This document shows positions 15,284-22,798 of a stretch of DNA of 24,922 bases, piece by piece. Positions within the stretch are counted from its first letter, which is position 1. Every line of letters starts with the position of its first letter. Origin of the DNA: DASVXQ01 sp046727955 (GTDB taxonomy: Bacteria > Actinomycetota > CALGFH01); assembly GCA_046727955.1 (NCBI GenBank), contig JBKPDO010000060.1:1-24922 (forward strand). The letters are read 5' to 3'. The notes beneath the pieces were generated by a model. That model searched no databases and was not told the DNA's origin. It saw nothing but the letters and a program-made list of their open reading frames with translations. Position numbers and translations under genes: made by a program.

Positions 15284-15727
15284 TCAGGCAGGGCTTCCTT
15301 TTGGGTGGGTCTGGCACCAGGCGTACAGCGCGTCGTAGACGAAGCTGCCGCGCTCCAGCAGCCGCTGGTCGTCGGCCTCCGCCTGGAGGCCGCCCTCGCC
15401 GATGGCCAGCAGCCCCGGGCCCAGCGGGTCGCTGTCGAGGTCGCCGGCGATGTCGGCGGCGTGGACGATGTGGGCCAGCCGTGCCAGGGCGGGGTCGCCG
15501 CCGAGCTGGAACTGGTCGATCAACACCTCGAAGGTGCACTGGTTGCCGCGGTGGGTGAACTCCGCGTCGGGCGCGTCGAACGAGCGTGCGTCCTGCTGCT
15601 TTGCCACAGGCAAGACGTCGTCGGGACGGACGTAGAGGATCTCGGCGTCGGGGTCGATGAAGCGGCGGATCAGCCACGGGCAGGCGATCCGGTCGGTCTT
15701 GGGACGCTGGCGGGTGACCCATTTCAT
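15284..15727 (-). CDS. ChrB C-terminal-domain protein (chromate resistance domain), second copy
   Basis: 147 residues from ATG 15725-15727, overlapping the stop of the MFS gene by 4 bp (ATGA). It matches the stand-alone Chrome_Resist/ChrB C-terminal domain: DRIACPWLIRRFIDPDAEIL, FDAPDAEFTHRGNQCTFEVL, LAHIVHAADIAGD and a C-terminal LLERGSFVYDALYAWCQTHP. Cys and the WLIRRFIDP block, the His in FTHRG and the HAADIAGD acidic segment are the conserved positions. In full-length ChrB this domain follows a DNA-binding domain and is linked to chromate response; here the N-terminal domain is a separate gene at 18946. It shares the operon with a paralog (18064-18495), to which it is clearly related but not close. 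Confidence 0.88.
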   Translation of the reverse strand: MKWVTRQRPKTDRIACPWLIRRFIDPDAEILYVRPDDVLPVAKQQDARSFDAPDAEFTHRGNQCTFEVLIDQFQLGGDPALARLAHIVHAADIAGDLDSDPLGPGLLAIGEGGLQAEADDQRLLERGSFVYDALYAWCQTHPKGSPA

Positions 15728-16989
15728 GGTTGCTCCTTGTTGCCGTGCCGGTTGGGCACCGCCGCGGCGGTCGGCGGTGCTGGCACGGTGGCTTGCGGGA
15801 GGGGCACGTTGCGGAACCACGACCACAACACCAGGTCGTAGGCGGCCTTGATCGACCCGGCCAGCAGAAACGGCGCGCCCAGGGCCGCCTGCGCGGCGGT
15901 GCCGGCCACCGCGGTGCCGGCGGGCCGCACCAGGTAGCGGGCGGTGTTGGTCCAGGCGGCCGCGGCGGCCCGCTCGCCCGGGTCGACCAGCGCCATCACA
16001 TACGCCTGCCGGGTGGGGACGTCCATCTGGCTGAGCGCGAACCGGGCCAGCAGCAACCCGACCGCCACGGCGCGGTTGGGCGCGAAGACGATCGCGACCA
16101 GCAGCAGGTTGGACGGCAGGTGGGTGAAGACCATGGTGTTCAGCAGCCCGAAGCGTTCGGCCAGCCGCCCGGCGGCAAGAAACGAAGCGGTCTGCAGCAG
16201 CCCGACGGTGAAAAACAGCAGCCCGAGGGCTTGGAGCGACAGGCCGAAGCGGCGCTGGAACCAGTAGGCCAGGAAGCTTTGCACCACCAACCCGCCGCCC
16301 AGCGCGTCGGCGGCGAACAGCCCTGCCAGGCTGCGCACGGTCCGGCGGGAGCGTTGCAGCGGTCGCTGCCCGCCACGGTGGGGCGGCGGCGCCTCGACCC
16401 TGGCCGACAGCCGCCCGGCCAGCAGCATGCCGGCAAGGCCGACCGGGACCAGCAGCCAAAACAGCCGCCGATCGGTGGCGGCGGCGTGGCCAAGGTGCAG
16501 GTGGACCGCGGCCGGGCTGCCGGCGGCCAGCGCGCCCAGCGACCCGGCCACGGTGGCGACCGCGTTGTAGCGCGCGAACGTGCGGGAGGACCGCTGCGGC
16601 GGGATGGTCTGGGCGAGCATGGCCTGCTCCAGGGAGGTGAACGGGCCGGACTCGACCACCTCGGTCGACAGCACGCCCAGCAGCGCCACCGCCACCAGCG
16701 GCCACAGCCGGTCGGTCAGCCCAAACACCAGCCCGGTGACCGCCAGCGTCCCGTACAGCAGCGCATAGCAGCGGCGGCGGCCGAGCCGCTCGGCAAAGGC
16801 GCCCACCCCGATCGAGGCCAGCGCCGTGCCGGCGACCACGGCGGCAAGCAGCACCCCGACCGTCCGCGGCGACCAGCCGCGGGCGGCGGTGCCGGCGCCG
16901 AGCAGCACCGCGCCCAGCCCGTAGGCGGCCGCCCGCACGCCCTGGGCGAGGAGGATGCCGCGCCGGTCGGCGGCCGGGTCGCCGCTCAC
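15724..16989 (-). CDS. MFS transporter associated with the chr locus
   Basis: 421 residues from GTG 16987-16989, which overlaps the stop of the beta-propeller gene by 4 bp (GTGA). About twelve hydrophobic segments; after segment two the MFS A-motif-like sequence GAFAERLGRRRCYALLYG, and in the second half AGRLAERFGLLNTMVF. The stretch FALSQMDVPTRQAYVMALVD followed by PGERAAAAAWTNTAR is characteristic of MFS proteins found beside chrB genes. The substrate is unknown. Upstream in-frame sequence up to 17277 is the antisense shadow of the propeller gene and is rejected. Tight overlaps on both sides indicate translational coupling. It appears intact. Confidence 0.88.
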   Translation of the reverse strand: MSGDPAADRRGILLAQGVRAAAYGLGAVLLGAGTAARGWSPRTVGVLLAAVVAGTALASIGVGAFAERLGRRRCYALLYGTLAVTGLVFGLTDRLWPLVAVALLGVLSTEVVESGPFTSLEQAMLAQTIPPQRSSRTFARYNAVATVAGSLGALAAGSPAAVHLHLGHAAATDRRLFWLLVPVGLAGMLLAGRLSARVEAPPPHRGGQRPLQRSRRTVRSLAGLFAADALGGGLVVQSFLAYWFQRRFGLSLQALGLLFFTVGLLQTASFLAAGRLAERFGLLNTMVFTHLPSNLLLVAIVFAPNRAVAVGLLLARFALSQMDVPTRQAYVMALVDPGERAAAAAWTNTARYLVRPAGTAVAGTAAQAALGAPFLLAGSIKAAYDLVLWSWFRNVPLPQATVPAPPTAAAVPNRHGNKEQP

Positions 16990-18067
16990 GACCCGCCGCC
17001 CGGTGTGCCCGGTGGGGTGGTGGGTGCCATGATGCGCAGCACCGGGCGGCCGCCCTTGCGCTCCAGGGGCAGGTAGACCAGGTGGGTGCGGGGGTCGACG
17101 GCGACCGCGTGGGCGCTTGGCATGACCCCGGCGCCAAGGCGGACCAGCCCACGTCCCTGCTCCGCCAAGACCGTGACCGTGCCGCTCTCGGCGGCGACGT
17201 ACAGCAGGCCGAGGCCCGGATCGAGCGCGAGCACGTCCGGCGTGCGGCCGACCCGGTGGGCGGCGGTCACCTGCCACGTCTGCAGGTCGACGACCAGCAG
17301 GCGCGCGTTGGCGTCGCAGGCGACAAACGCCAGCCGGTGGGCAGCGTCGACCAGCAGGCCGTGGTCGTGGTCGCAGCCGGGCAGTCCGACGCGGCGCGCG
17401 ATCTGCTGGCTGCGCGGGTCGATGACCGCAAGCTGATTGCGGCTTTGCACCGCCACCAGCACCTGCCCGCCGCCCGGGCCGCCCGGGCCGACCACGACGT
17501 TGCCGGCCTCCCCGCCAAGCTCGACCGCGCCGGTGCGCCGGCCGCTGGCCGCGTCGACCACGATCTCGGCCCCGCCCGACTCGTCGGAGACAAACAGCCT
17601 GCCGCCAGCCGCATGGTAGGCGATCCCGTCGGGGAACTGCCCGGCGGGGGCGCGGGCCAGCACCCGATCGCTGGCGGCGTCCACGGTGACCAGCTGGTGG
17701 GCGGCGGTCGCCGAAACGTAGGCGCGGCCAAGCGCCGGCACCGCCAGCACGCCATGGGGCGCTGGGATCCCGCCGATGTTGGCCAGCACCATCCGGCGGC
17801 GCACGTCGACCACGCTCACCAGGTCCGCGCCCAGGTGGGCGAGGGAGAGCCGGTCGCGGGTGGGTCCAGGCTCAGGTAGTCGAAGCGGGAGCTGCCGCCG
17901 GCAAGCGGCAGGTCGGCGACCACCCGCAGCGGCAGGCCGCGCAGGTCCTCGCGCGGCGCGTGGGCCCGCCAGCTCGGCCAGGCGACGCCGAGCCCCGCGG
18001 CCACCACCACGACCGCAGCGACCGCGACGGCCGGACGCCAACGGCGGTGCCGACCAGGGGCGGTCAT
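16986..18067 (-). pseudogene. YncE/cytochrome-D1-like beta-propeller protein, membrane-anchored, with a 1-base frameshift
   Basis: It starts at ATG 18065-18067 (MTAPGRHRRWRPAVAVAAVV), a basic stretch and one hydrophobic helix typical of an anchor or signal, then LPLAGGSSRFDYLSLDP. The propeller continues in another frame from RDRLSLAHLGADLVSVVDVR to the stop at 16986. One missing C in the coding strand (GGG for GGGG at 17862-17864) explains the change; corrected, the gene is about 360 codons. Repeats of about 40 residues end in blade signatures such as RAYVSATAAHQLVTVDAAS, LFVSDESGGAEIVVDAASG, LAVIDPRSQQIARRVGL and LLYVAAESGTVTVLAEQG. It is probably extracytoplasmic. YncE-like propellers are associated with metal or anion loci, but the function is unknown. 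Overlaps of 4 bp occur at both ends. The break may be a sequencing error. Confidence 0.8.
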
Positions 18068-18495
18068 GACGGCTCGCGGCCGAGCAGCAGCGCCCGGCGG
18101 CGGTACTCGTACAGCCCGTCGAACAGCGGCCCGGAAAGCGCCAGCACCTCCGGGTCGCCACGGACCATCGACAGGCCTCGCAGCAGCACGTCCAGCCCGG
18201 GCGCCTCGGGCGCGTCGTAGCGCTCGTCGGCCAGGTCGGCCTCGTGCACCATCCGGGCGAGGTCCCACAGCACCGGGTCCTCCAAGCCGTAGCGGCGCAG
18301 GATCCGTTCGAAGCTGCAGTCGCCCTGGTGGTGGGACAGCTCGGCGCCGCGGATGTCGAACGGGGTCGCGTCGGCGGGCACCTCGTCGGGGTCGGCGACG
18401 AACACGAACTCGGCCTCGGGGTCCAGGAACCGGCGGATCAGCCAGGCGCAGGCGGCCCGGTCGATGTGCACGCCAGCCCGGGTCGCCCACCTCAT
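18064..18495 (-). CDS. ChrB C-terminal-domain protein (chromate resistance domain), first copy
   Basis: 143 residues from ATG 18493-18495, with GGAGGA 5-6 bp upstream. It carries the same blocks as the second copy: DRAACAWLIRRFLDPEAEFV, FDIRGAELSHHQGDCSFERI, LARMVHEADLAD, and LSGPLFDGLYEYRR at the end. Its stop overlaps the ATG of the beta-propeller gene (ATGA, 18064-18067). It is the first full gene of the long minus-strand operon and lies behind a short leader ORF whose stop overlaps its start. Two diverged copies of this domain in one operon, both without the DNA-binding half, suggest enzymatic or sensory roles that are not redundant (inference). Confidence 0.88.
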   Translation of the reverse strand: MRWATRAGVHIDRAACAWLIRRFLDPEAEFVFVADPDEVPADATPFDIRGAELSHHQGDCSFERILRRYGLEDPVLWDLARMVHEADLADERYDAPEAPGLDVLLRGLSMVRGDPEVLALSGPLFDGLYEYRRRALLLGREPS

Positions 18496-18581
18496 CGCCA
18501 GTCCTCCGCTGGACGGTGGCAACCCGCCGGTGGGGTGCGCCCGGACAGGGTCGGGGTGGCCGTGGACGCCTGCGTCGTCAT
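18492..18581 (-). CDS. Leader ORF of the chr operon, 29 codons, probably leaderless
   Basis: ATG 18579-18581 (MTTQASTATPTLSGRTPPAG) lies 6 bp after the -10-like GAGACT, the position expected for a transcript beginning at its own start codon. The frame ends TGG CGA TGA, its stop overlapping the ATG of the first ChrB-domain gene, and it contains that gene's ribosome-binding site. The peptide is Thr/Pro-rich and unlike any family I know. It may serve to load ribosomes for the next gene. No homology supports it, so it rests on promoter geometry alone. Confidence 0.5.
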   Translation of the reverse strand: MTTQASTATPTLSGRTPPAGCHRPAEDWR

Positions 18582-18587
18582 GCCTTC

Positions 18588-18626
18588 AGTCTCCCCAGAA
18601 CCGCCCGTTGATGCAACCGTGGTTAC
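18588..18626 (-). promoter_or_regulatory. chr operon promoter with dyad operator
   Basis: On the minus strand: GTAACCACGGTTGC (18626-18613, a near-perfect dyad), overlapping a -35 TTGCAT (18616-18611), a 17-bp spacer and -10 GAGACT (18593-18588). The same dyad sits at the same position in the divergent promoter at 18899-18938. It probably binds the ChrB N-terminal-domain protein encoded next door; repression or activation cannot be told from sequence. Confidence 0.68.
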
Positions 18627-18898
18627 CTCGAGGACTGCCGGGTGGCCTCCTGGCCGGCCGGCTCGCCCGACGTCGCGTGCGCAGCAGGCGGCGCCTGCGA
18701 GACCGAGAACGCCACCCACCAACCGCGCATCGCGCCGGCAGGGCTGGCCGGACCGGCGGGAGGGTTGGACGCTTGCCGCCTGGGCGTTGCGGGCCACCTG
18801 CCCATCGTCGTCACGCCCGCCCGTGCTGCACACCAGCGCCCCATGCTGGCGCCTGGCAACGACCTCCCGTACGCGCAGCGGAAGTGGGAGCATGTGAA

Positions 18899-18938
18899 GC
18901 AACCGTGGTTGCAGTGTTGGGTCGTGTGCGGCGATACT
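18899..18938 (+). promoter_or_regulatory. Promoter of the ChrB N-terminal-domain gene, with dyad operator
   Basis: GCAACCGTGGTTGC (18899-18912) is a perfect dyad with 6-bp arms and a GT centre. It overlaps a -35 TTGCAG (18909-18914), followed by an 18-bp spacer and -10 GATACT (18933-18938). The ATG at 18946 is 7 bp further on, so the message is probably leaderless, which agrees with the absence of a ribosome-binding site. The dyad recurs at 18613-18626, 286 bp away. The 270 bp between the two operators hold no convincing gene. Confidence 0.7.
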
Positions 18939-18945
18939 GGCAGCT

Positions 18946-19434
18946 ATGGGGATGGACGCGCGGCAGCAGTGGGTGTTTCTCGCCTACCGGCTGCCCAGGG
19001 AGCCCTCGACGCCGCGGATCGCGGTGTGGCGCAAGCTGCGCCGCCTCGGCGTCGTCCAGCTGCTTGACGGGCTGGTCACCCTCCCGCTGGACAACCGCAC
19101 CCGTGAGCAGCTGGAGTGGCTCGCCGACGAGGTCGCCGAGGCCGGCGGCGAGGCCTCGATCTGGCTAGCACAGCCGGGCTCGGCGGCGCAGGAGCGGGCG
19201 CTGGTCGGCCAGTTCCAGGCGACGATCGCCGGCGAGTACCAGGCGGTTGCCGCCGCGGCCACGGCCGCCGTCGACGACGAGCCGGCGACGCGGCGCCGCT
19301 TGCTTGGGCGGCTGCGCCGCGAGCTGCACCGCATCGCCGCCCGTGACTACTTCCCGGCCGCCGAGCGCGACCTGGCCCACCGGGCGGTCCAGCAGCTGGC
19401 GGCAACCCTGGAACGGCAACGGGCCAGCCGCTGA
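18946..19434 (+). CDS. ChrB N-terminal-domain protein, probable chromate-responsive regulator
   Basis: 162 residues from ATG 18946 (MGMDARQQWVFLAYRLPREP); ATG at 18952 is a possible alternative. It matches the N-terminal region of ChrB proteins: FLAYRLPREPSTPRIAVWRK, LRRLGVVQLLDGLVTLP, then EWLADEVAEAGGEASIWLAQ and a helical end LGRLRRELHRIAARDYFPAA. In ChrB of other bacteria this PaaX-like winged-helix part binds DNA and represses the chr operon until chromate is present. Normally it is fused to the Chrome_Resist domain; here that domain is supplied by the divergent genes 18064-18495 and 15284-15727, so the protein is a split form. The gene is intact and ends 65 bp before the palindrome at the RIT boundary. 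Confidence 0.82.
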   Translation: MGMDARQQWVFLAYRLPREPSTPRIAVWRKLRRLGVVQLLDGLVTLPLDNRTREQLEWLADEVAEAGGEASIWLAQPGSAAQERALVGQFQATIAGEYQAVAAAATAAVDDEPATRRRLLGRLRRELHRIAARDYFPAAERDLAHRAVQQLAATLERQRASR

Positions 19435-19456
19435 CCCCGCTGCCTGGCGCTGCCCG

Positions 19457-19505
19457 GAGACGGCTGGCCGCCCTACTGGGGCTGAAAAGCACCATGTCAG
19501 AGGCC
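19457..19505 (+). pseudogene. Serine recombinase, short fragment left of the RIT element
   Basis: In one frame the plus strand reads AARRRLAALLGLKSTMSEA, ending at 19505. GLKxTMSEAELHIL is the conserved sequence joining the catalytic domain to the long helix of serine recombinases, and the fragment at 22881 continues it as EAELHIL. So the RIT element separates two pieces of one gene. The catalytic domain that should precede it (about 130 residues with the active serine) is absent; the chrB-type gene ends only a few bases away. The left limit of the fragment is a guess. Confidence 0.62.
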
Positions 19506-19532
19506 TTATGCCGATGTCGGCATAAGGCCTCT
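19499..19532. repeat. 34-bp perfect palindrome at the left RIT boundary
   Basis: AGAGGCCTTATGCCGA, centre TG, then TCGGCATAAGGCCTCT: 16-bp arms without mismatch. The first arm starts in the serine recombinase sequence (TCAGAGGCC) and its last bases reappear inverted just before the RIT repeat. The TTATGCC part is the motif also found at the RIT ends. It could fold as a hairpin at the RNA level after the chrB-type gene, but no T run follows. Confidence 0.85.
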
Positions 19533-19613
19533 TATGCGGAGCTGGTGGTTATGCCGACCTGGGACCGGGAGCCGGTGGTGGTGACGGCTCCCGGCTGCGT
19601 CGGGTCGGCATAA
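19530..19613 (+). repeat. RIT element left terminal inverted repeat
   Basis: 84 bp, inverted relative to 22799-22882 with a single mismatch (GCGGAGCTGG here, GCGGACCTGG in the partner). It is itself a nested dyad: outer GGTTATGCCGACC and GGGTCGGCATAACC arms, and inner GGGAGCC and GGCTCCC arms. Several TTATGC motifs inside it are probable recombinase-binding sites. Confidence 0.93.
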
Positions 19614-19668
19614 CCACCCGGGGTTGCCATCCATCATCTTTCTCCGCGCTCAAGGAGAGGAGAAGGTG

Positions 19669-20880
19669 ATGGTTGATCCGTGTTGGGCCCGGGTGGGTGG
19701 CCCGCTGGAGCCGTATGTCGAGGGGTTCCGGGGTGAGCTGGAACGGTTGGGGTATACGCCGCTGTCGGCGGCTGGGCAGGTGCGGTTGCTGGCGCACCTG
19801 AGTCGCTGGATGGCGCGGGAGGGCCTGTCGGTGTCGGCGTTGACGCCGGCAACGGTGGATGCGTACTTCGTCGAGCGTCGTGTGGCCGGCTACGTCAACT
19901 CGCTGACGGGCCGGTCGGTGCGGCCGCTGCTGGACTACCTGCAGCGGCTGGAAGCCACGCCGTCTTGGGCGCCGGTGCTGCCGGCGACACCGGTTGAGCG
20001 GCTGCTGGCCCGGTATCGCGACTACCTGACCGTCGAGCGGGGCCTGGCAGCGTCGACGGCCGACCTGAACGTGCGGATGGCCCGCCCGTTTCTGACCGAT
20101 CGGGCACGGGCCGATGGCCAGCTTGATCTGGAACACCTGACTGCGGGTGAGGTGGGCGCGTTCGTGGTGGCCCAGTCCCACCAGCGGCCGCGGTCGGTCA
20201 AACGGATGGTGACCGCGGTCCGGTCCCTGCTCGGATTCCTGCACGTCGACGGCGTCATCGACCAGTCGCTGGCCGCGGCGGTGCCATCGGTGGCCGCCTG
20301 GTCGCTTTCCGGCCTCCCCAAGGCGCTGAACGCTGCGCAGGTGACCGCGCTGCTGGCCTCTTGCGACCCCAACACCCCGACGGGGTGTCGGGACTTGGCG
20401 ATCCTCACGCTGCTGATCCGGCTGGGGCTGCGTGCGGGCGAGGTCGCGGCGCTGGGGTTGGACGACATCGACTGGCGAGCCGGGGAGCTCACCGTACGGG
20501 GCAAAGGCAACCGCCATGCCCGGCTCCCGCTGCCGGCCGATGTCGGGCAGGCCATCGTCGACTACCTGCAACACGCCCGCCCGGACACCGCCCAAGACCG
20601 GACGGTCTTCGTCCGCGCGCAGGCCCCGCACCGGGCGTTGACCTCCAACGGGGTCACCACCGTCGTGGTCCTCGCGGGCCGCCAGGCTGGGATCGGACCA
20701 GTCGGCGCCCACCGGCTGCGGCACACCGCGGCGACCACCATGCTGGCGGCCGGCGGATCACTGACCGAGATCGGCCAGGTCCTGCGCCACCAGCGCCCGC
20801 TGACCACCGCGATCTACGCCAAGGTCGACCAGCAGGCGCTGCGACCCCTGGCCCGTCCCTGGCCGGGTGGTGCGGCATGA
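19669..20880 (+). CDS. ritA: RIT tyrosine recombinase A
   Basis: 403 residues from ATG 19669, chosen for the GGAGAGGAGAAGG just upstream. It has two N-terminal SAM-like core-binding regions (FRGELERLGYTPLSAAGQVR and RYRDYLTVERGLAASTADLN) and a complete catalytic domain: Arg in GLRAGEVAAL near 254, Lys in RGKGNRHARLPL near 277, HRLRH near 347-350, His in LRHQRPLTTAIYAKVD near 373, and the nucleophile Tyr near 382. It is longer than the other two, as is usual for the first RIT gene. Its stop overlaps the start of the second recombinase (ATGA at 20877-20880), so the three are translated in a fixed order. Confidence 0.92.
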   Translation: MVDPCWARVGGPLEPYVEGFRGELERLGYTPLSAAGQVRLLAHLSRWMAREGLSVSALTPATVDAYFVERRVAGYVNSLTGRSVRPLLDYLQRLEATPSWAPVLPATPVERLLARYRDYLTVERGLAASTADLNVRMARPFLTDRARADGQLDLEHLTAGEVGAFVVAQSHQRPRSVKRMVTAVRSLLGFLHVDGVIDQSLAAAVPSVAAWSLSGLPKALNAAQVTALLASCDPNTPTGCRDLAILTLLIRLGLRAGEVAALGLDDIDWRAGELTVRGKGNRHARLPLPADVGQAIVDYLQHARPDTAQDRTVFVRAQAPHRALTSNGVTTVVVLAGRQAGIGPVGAHRLRHTAATTMLAAGGSLTEIGQVLRHQRPLTTAIYAKVDQQALRPLARPWPGGAA

Positions 20881-21812
20881 GCACGCACCCACCGCTGCGG
20901 GACGCGCTGGCCGACTACCTGGCCCTGCGCCACGCCCTGGGGTTCAAGCTCGCCAACGCCGCCAGGCTGCTGGGCCAGTTCGTCGACTACCTCGACGGCC
21001 ACGGCGCGGACGCCCCCACCACCGACCACGCGCTGGCCTGGGCGACCCTGCCCGCAGACGCGTCCACCGCCTGGCGGGCGATCCGGCTGAGCGTGGTCCG
21101 CGGCTTCGCCGCCTATCTGCACGGCATCGACCCGACGGTCGAGGTGACCCCGGCCGGGCTGCTGCGCCACGGCCCGGACCGCGCCACCCCCTACCTCTAC
21201 TCCGACCAGCAGATCCGCGCGCTCATCGACGCGGCGGGCAGGCTGCGGCCCCGGCTGCGGGCAGCCACCTACCAGACCCTCATCGGCCTGCTGGCGGTCA
21301 GCGGCATCCGCATCGGCGAGGCGATCGCCCTCGACACCACCGACCTCGACGTCGACCAGGGTCTGCTGGTGGTGCGCCACACCAAGTTCGACAAGTCCCG
21401 GCTGGTGCCGCTGCATGCCACCACGGTCCGGGCCCTGACCAGCTACCTGGACCTGCGCGACCAGCTGCAGCCACATCCGGCCAGCCCGGCGCTGCTGGTC
21501 TCCACCACCGGCGCCCGGCTGTTGCACGCCAACATCGGTCGCACCTTCGCCCGCCTGGCCCGCCAGGCCCAGATCACCCCCCGCTCGGCGGCCTGCCGAC
21601 CCCGCATCCACGACCTGCGGCACAGCTTCGCCGTCGCCACCGTGCTGGACTGGTACCGCACCGATGCTGACGTCCCGGCCATGCTGCCGCGCCTGGCAAC
21701 CTACCTGGGCCACACCGACCCCAAGCACACCTTCTGGTACCTGTCGGCCGCGCCGGAGCTGATGGCCCTGGCCGGCCAGCGCCTGGACGCGCACCTGGCA
21801 GGCCGCCCATGA
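20877..21812 (+). CDS. ritB: RIT tyrosine recombinase B
   Basis: 311 residues from ATG 20877 (MSTHPPLRDALADYLALRHA). The longer frame back to 20361 is antigenic noise over the first gene and is rejected because of the ATGA overlap. Catalytic residues: Arg in SGIRIGEAIAL, Lys in RHTKFDKSRLVPL, HDLRH, His in YLGHTDPKHTFWYLS and Tyr in the same block. The DNA-binding N-terminal part carries LGQFVDYLDGHG and WRAIRLSVVRGFAAYLHGID. It overlaps the third gene by 4 bp. All three recombinases are thought to be needed for RIT movement, though the mechanism is not settled. Confidence 0.92.
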   Translation: MSTHPPLRDALADYLALRHALGFKLANAARLLGQFVDYLDGHGADAPTTDHALAWATLPADASTAWRAIRLSVVRGFAAYLHGIDPTVEVTPAGLLRHGPDRATPYLYSDQQIRALIDAAGRLRPRLRAATYQTLIGLLAVSGIRIGEAIALDTTDLDVDQGLLVVRHTKFDKSRLVPLHATTVRALTSYLDLRDQLQPHPASPALLVSTTGARLLHANIGRTFARLARQAQITPRSAACRPRIHDLRHSFAVATVLDWYRTDADVPAMLPRLATYLGHTDPKHTFWYLSAAPELMALAGQRLDAHLAGRP

Positions 21813-22798
21813 CCACCCTGGCCCCGATCCTGCAGTCGTTTTTCACCGACCGCCTGCACCGGCAGCGGCAGGCCAGCGGCCACACCGTCGCCGCCTACCG
21901 TGACGCGGTCAGGCTCCTGCTGGTCTTCGCCACCGCCCAGACCGGCAAGCCACCCTCCGGCTTGGACATCGCCGATCTGGACGCGCCCCTGATCGGCGCG
22001 TTCCTGGACCATCTCGAGCACGAGCGCGGCAACAGTGTCCGCACCCGCAACGCCCGCCTGGCCGCCATCCATTCGCTGTTCCGCCACGCCGCACTGCACC
22101 GCCCCCAGGACGCCGCGGTCATTCAGCGGGTGCTGGCGATCCCGCCCAAACGCTTCGACCGCACGCTGATCACCTACCTCACCCAGGAGGAGATCGACGC
22201 GCTGCTGGCCGCCCCCGACCTGGCCACCTGGACCGGACGACGCGACCACGCCCTGCTGCTGCTGGCCTGCCAGACCGGGCTACGCGCCAGCGAACTGACC
22301 CAGCTGACCGTCAACGACGTGCACCTGGGCACCGGCGCGCACATCTGCTGCATGGGCAAGGGCCGCAAGCAGCGGATCACCCCCCTGACCACCGCCACCG
22401 CCAGCACCCTTCGCGCCTGGCTGACCGAACGCGCCGGCCGACCCGCCGACCCGCTGTTCCCGACCCGCCGCGGCGTCCCCCTCAGCCGCGACGCCCTGCA
22501 ACGACGACTGGCCACCCATGCCGCCAACGCCGCCCGGTCCTACCCGGCCCTTGGCGGCAAGAAGATCTCACCGCACGTCCTGCGCCACTTCGCCGCGATG
22601 CGGCTGCTCCACGCCGGCGTCGACACCACCGTGATCGCGCTGTGGCTGGGCCACGAGAACGTGGCCACCACACAGATCTACATCCACGCCGACCTCGCGC
22701 TCAAGGAAAAGGCGCTGGCCCGCACCGCACCGCAGCACACCGCACCGGGCCGCTACCAGCCCTCCGACGCGGTCCTGTCATTCCTCGACAGCCTGTGA
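21809..22798 (+). CDS. ritC: RIT tyrosine recombinase C
   Basis: 329 residues from ATG 21809 (MTTLAPILQSFFTDRLHRQR). It has the integrase SAM-like domain (LLVFATAQTGKPPSGLDIAD) and the catalytic set: Arg in TGLRASELTQL, Lys in MGKGRKQRITPL, PHVLRHFAAMRLL, His in WLGHENVATTQIYIHAD and Tyr in QIYIH. It ends DAVLSFLDSL with TGA directly abutting the right inverted repeat, so coding sequence fills the element to within one base of the repeat. It is intact, as are the other two, so the element could still be mobile. Confidence 0.92.
   Translation: MTTLAPILQSFFTDRLHRQRQASGHTVAAYRDAVRLLLVFATAQTGKPPSGLDIADLDAPLIGAFLDHLEHERGNSVRTRNARLAAIHSLFRHAALHRPQDAAVIQRVLAIPPKRFDRTLITYLTQEEIDALLAAPDLATWTGRRDHALLLLACQTGLRASELTQLTVNDVHLGTGAHICCMGKGRKQRITPLTTATASTLRAWLTERAGRPADPLFPTRRGVPLSRDALQRRLATHAANAARSYPALGGKKISPHVLRHFAAMRLLHAGVDTTVIALWLGHENVATTQIYIHADLALKEKALARTAPQHTAPGRYQPSDAVLSFLDSL

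Noticed and set aside
18627..18898. Possible gene between the two operators (minus-strand frame 18492-18902)
   Set aside because: The reading is Arg/Gly/Ala-rich without domain or ribosome-binding site, and it crosses both the promoter and the leader ORF.
19499..19532. The palindrome as an intrinsic terminator of the ChrB N-domain gene
   Set aside because: No U tract follows, and its TTATGCC motifs match the RIT ends. A terminator role cannot be excluded, but mobile-element origin explains it better.
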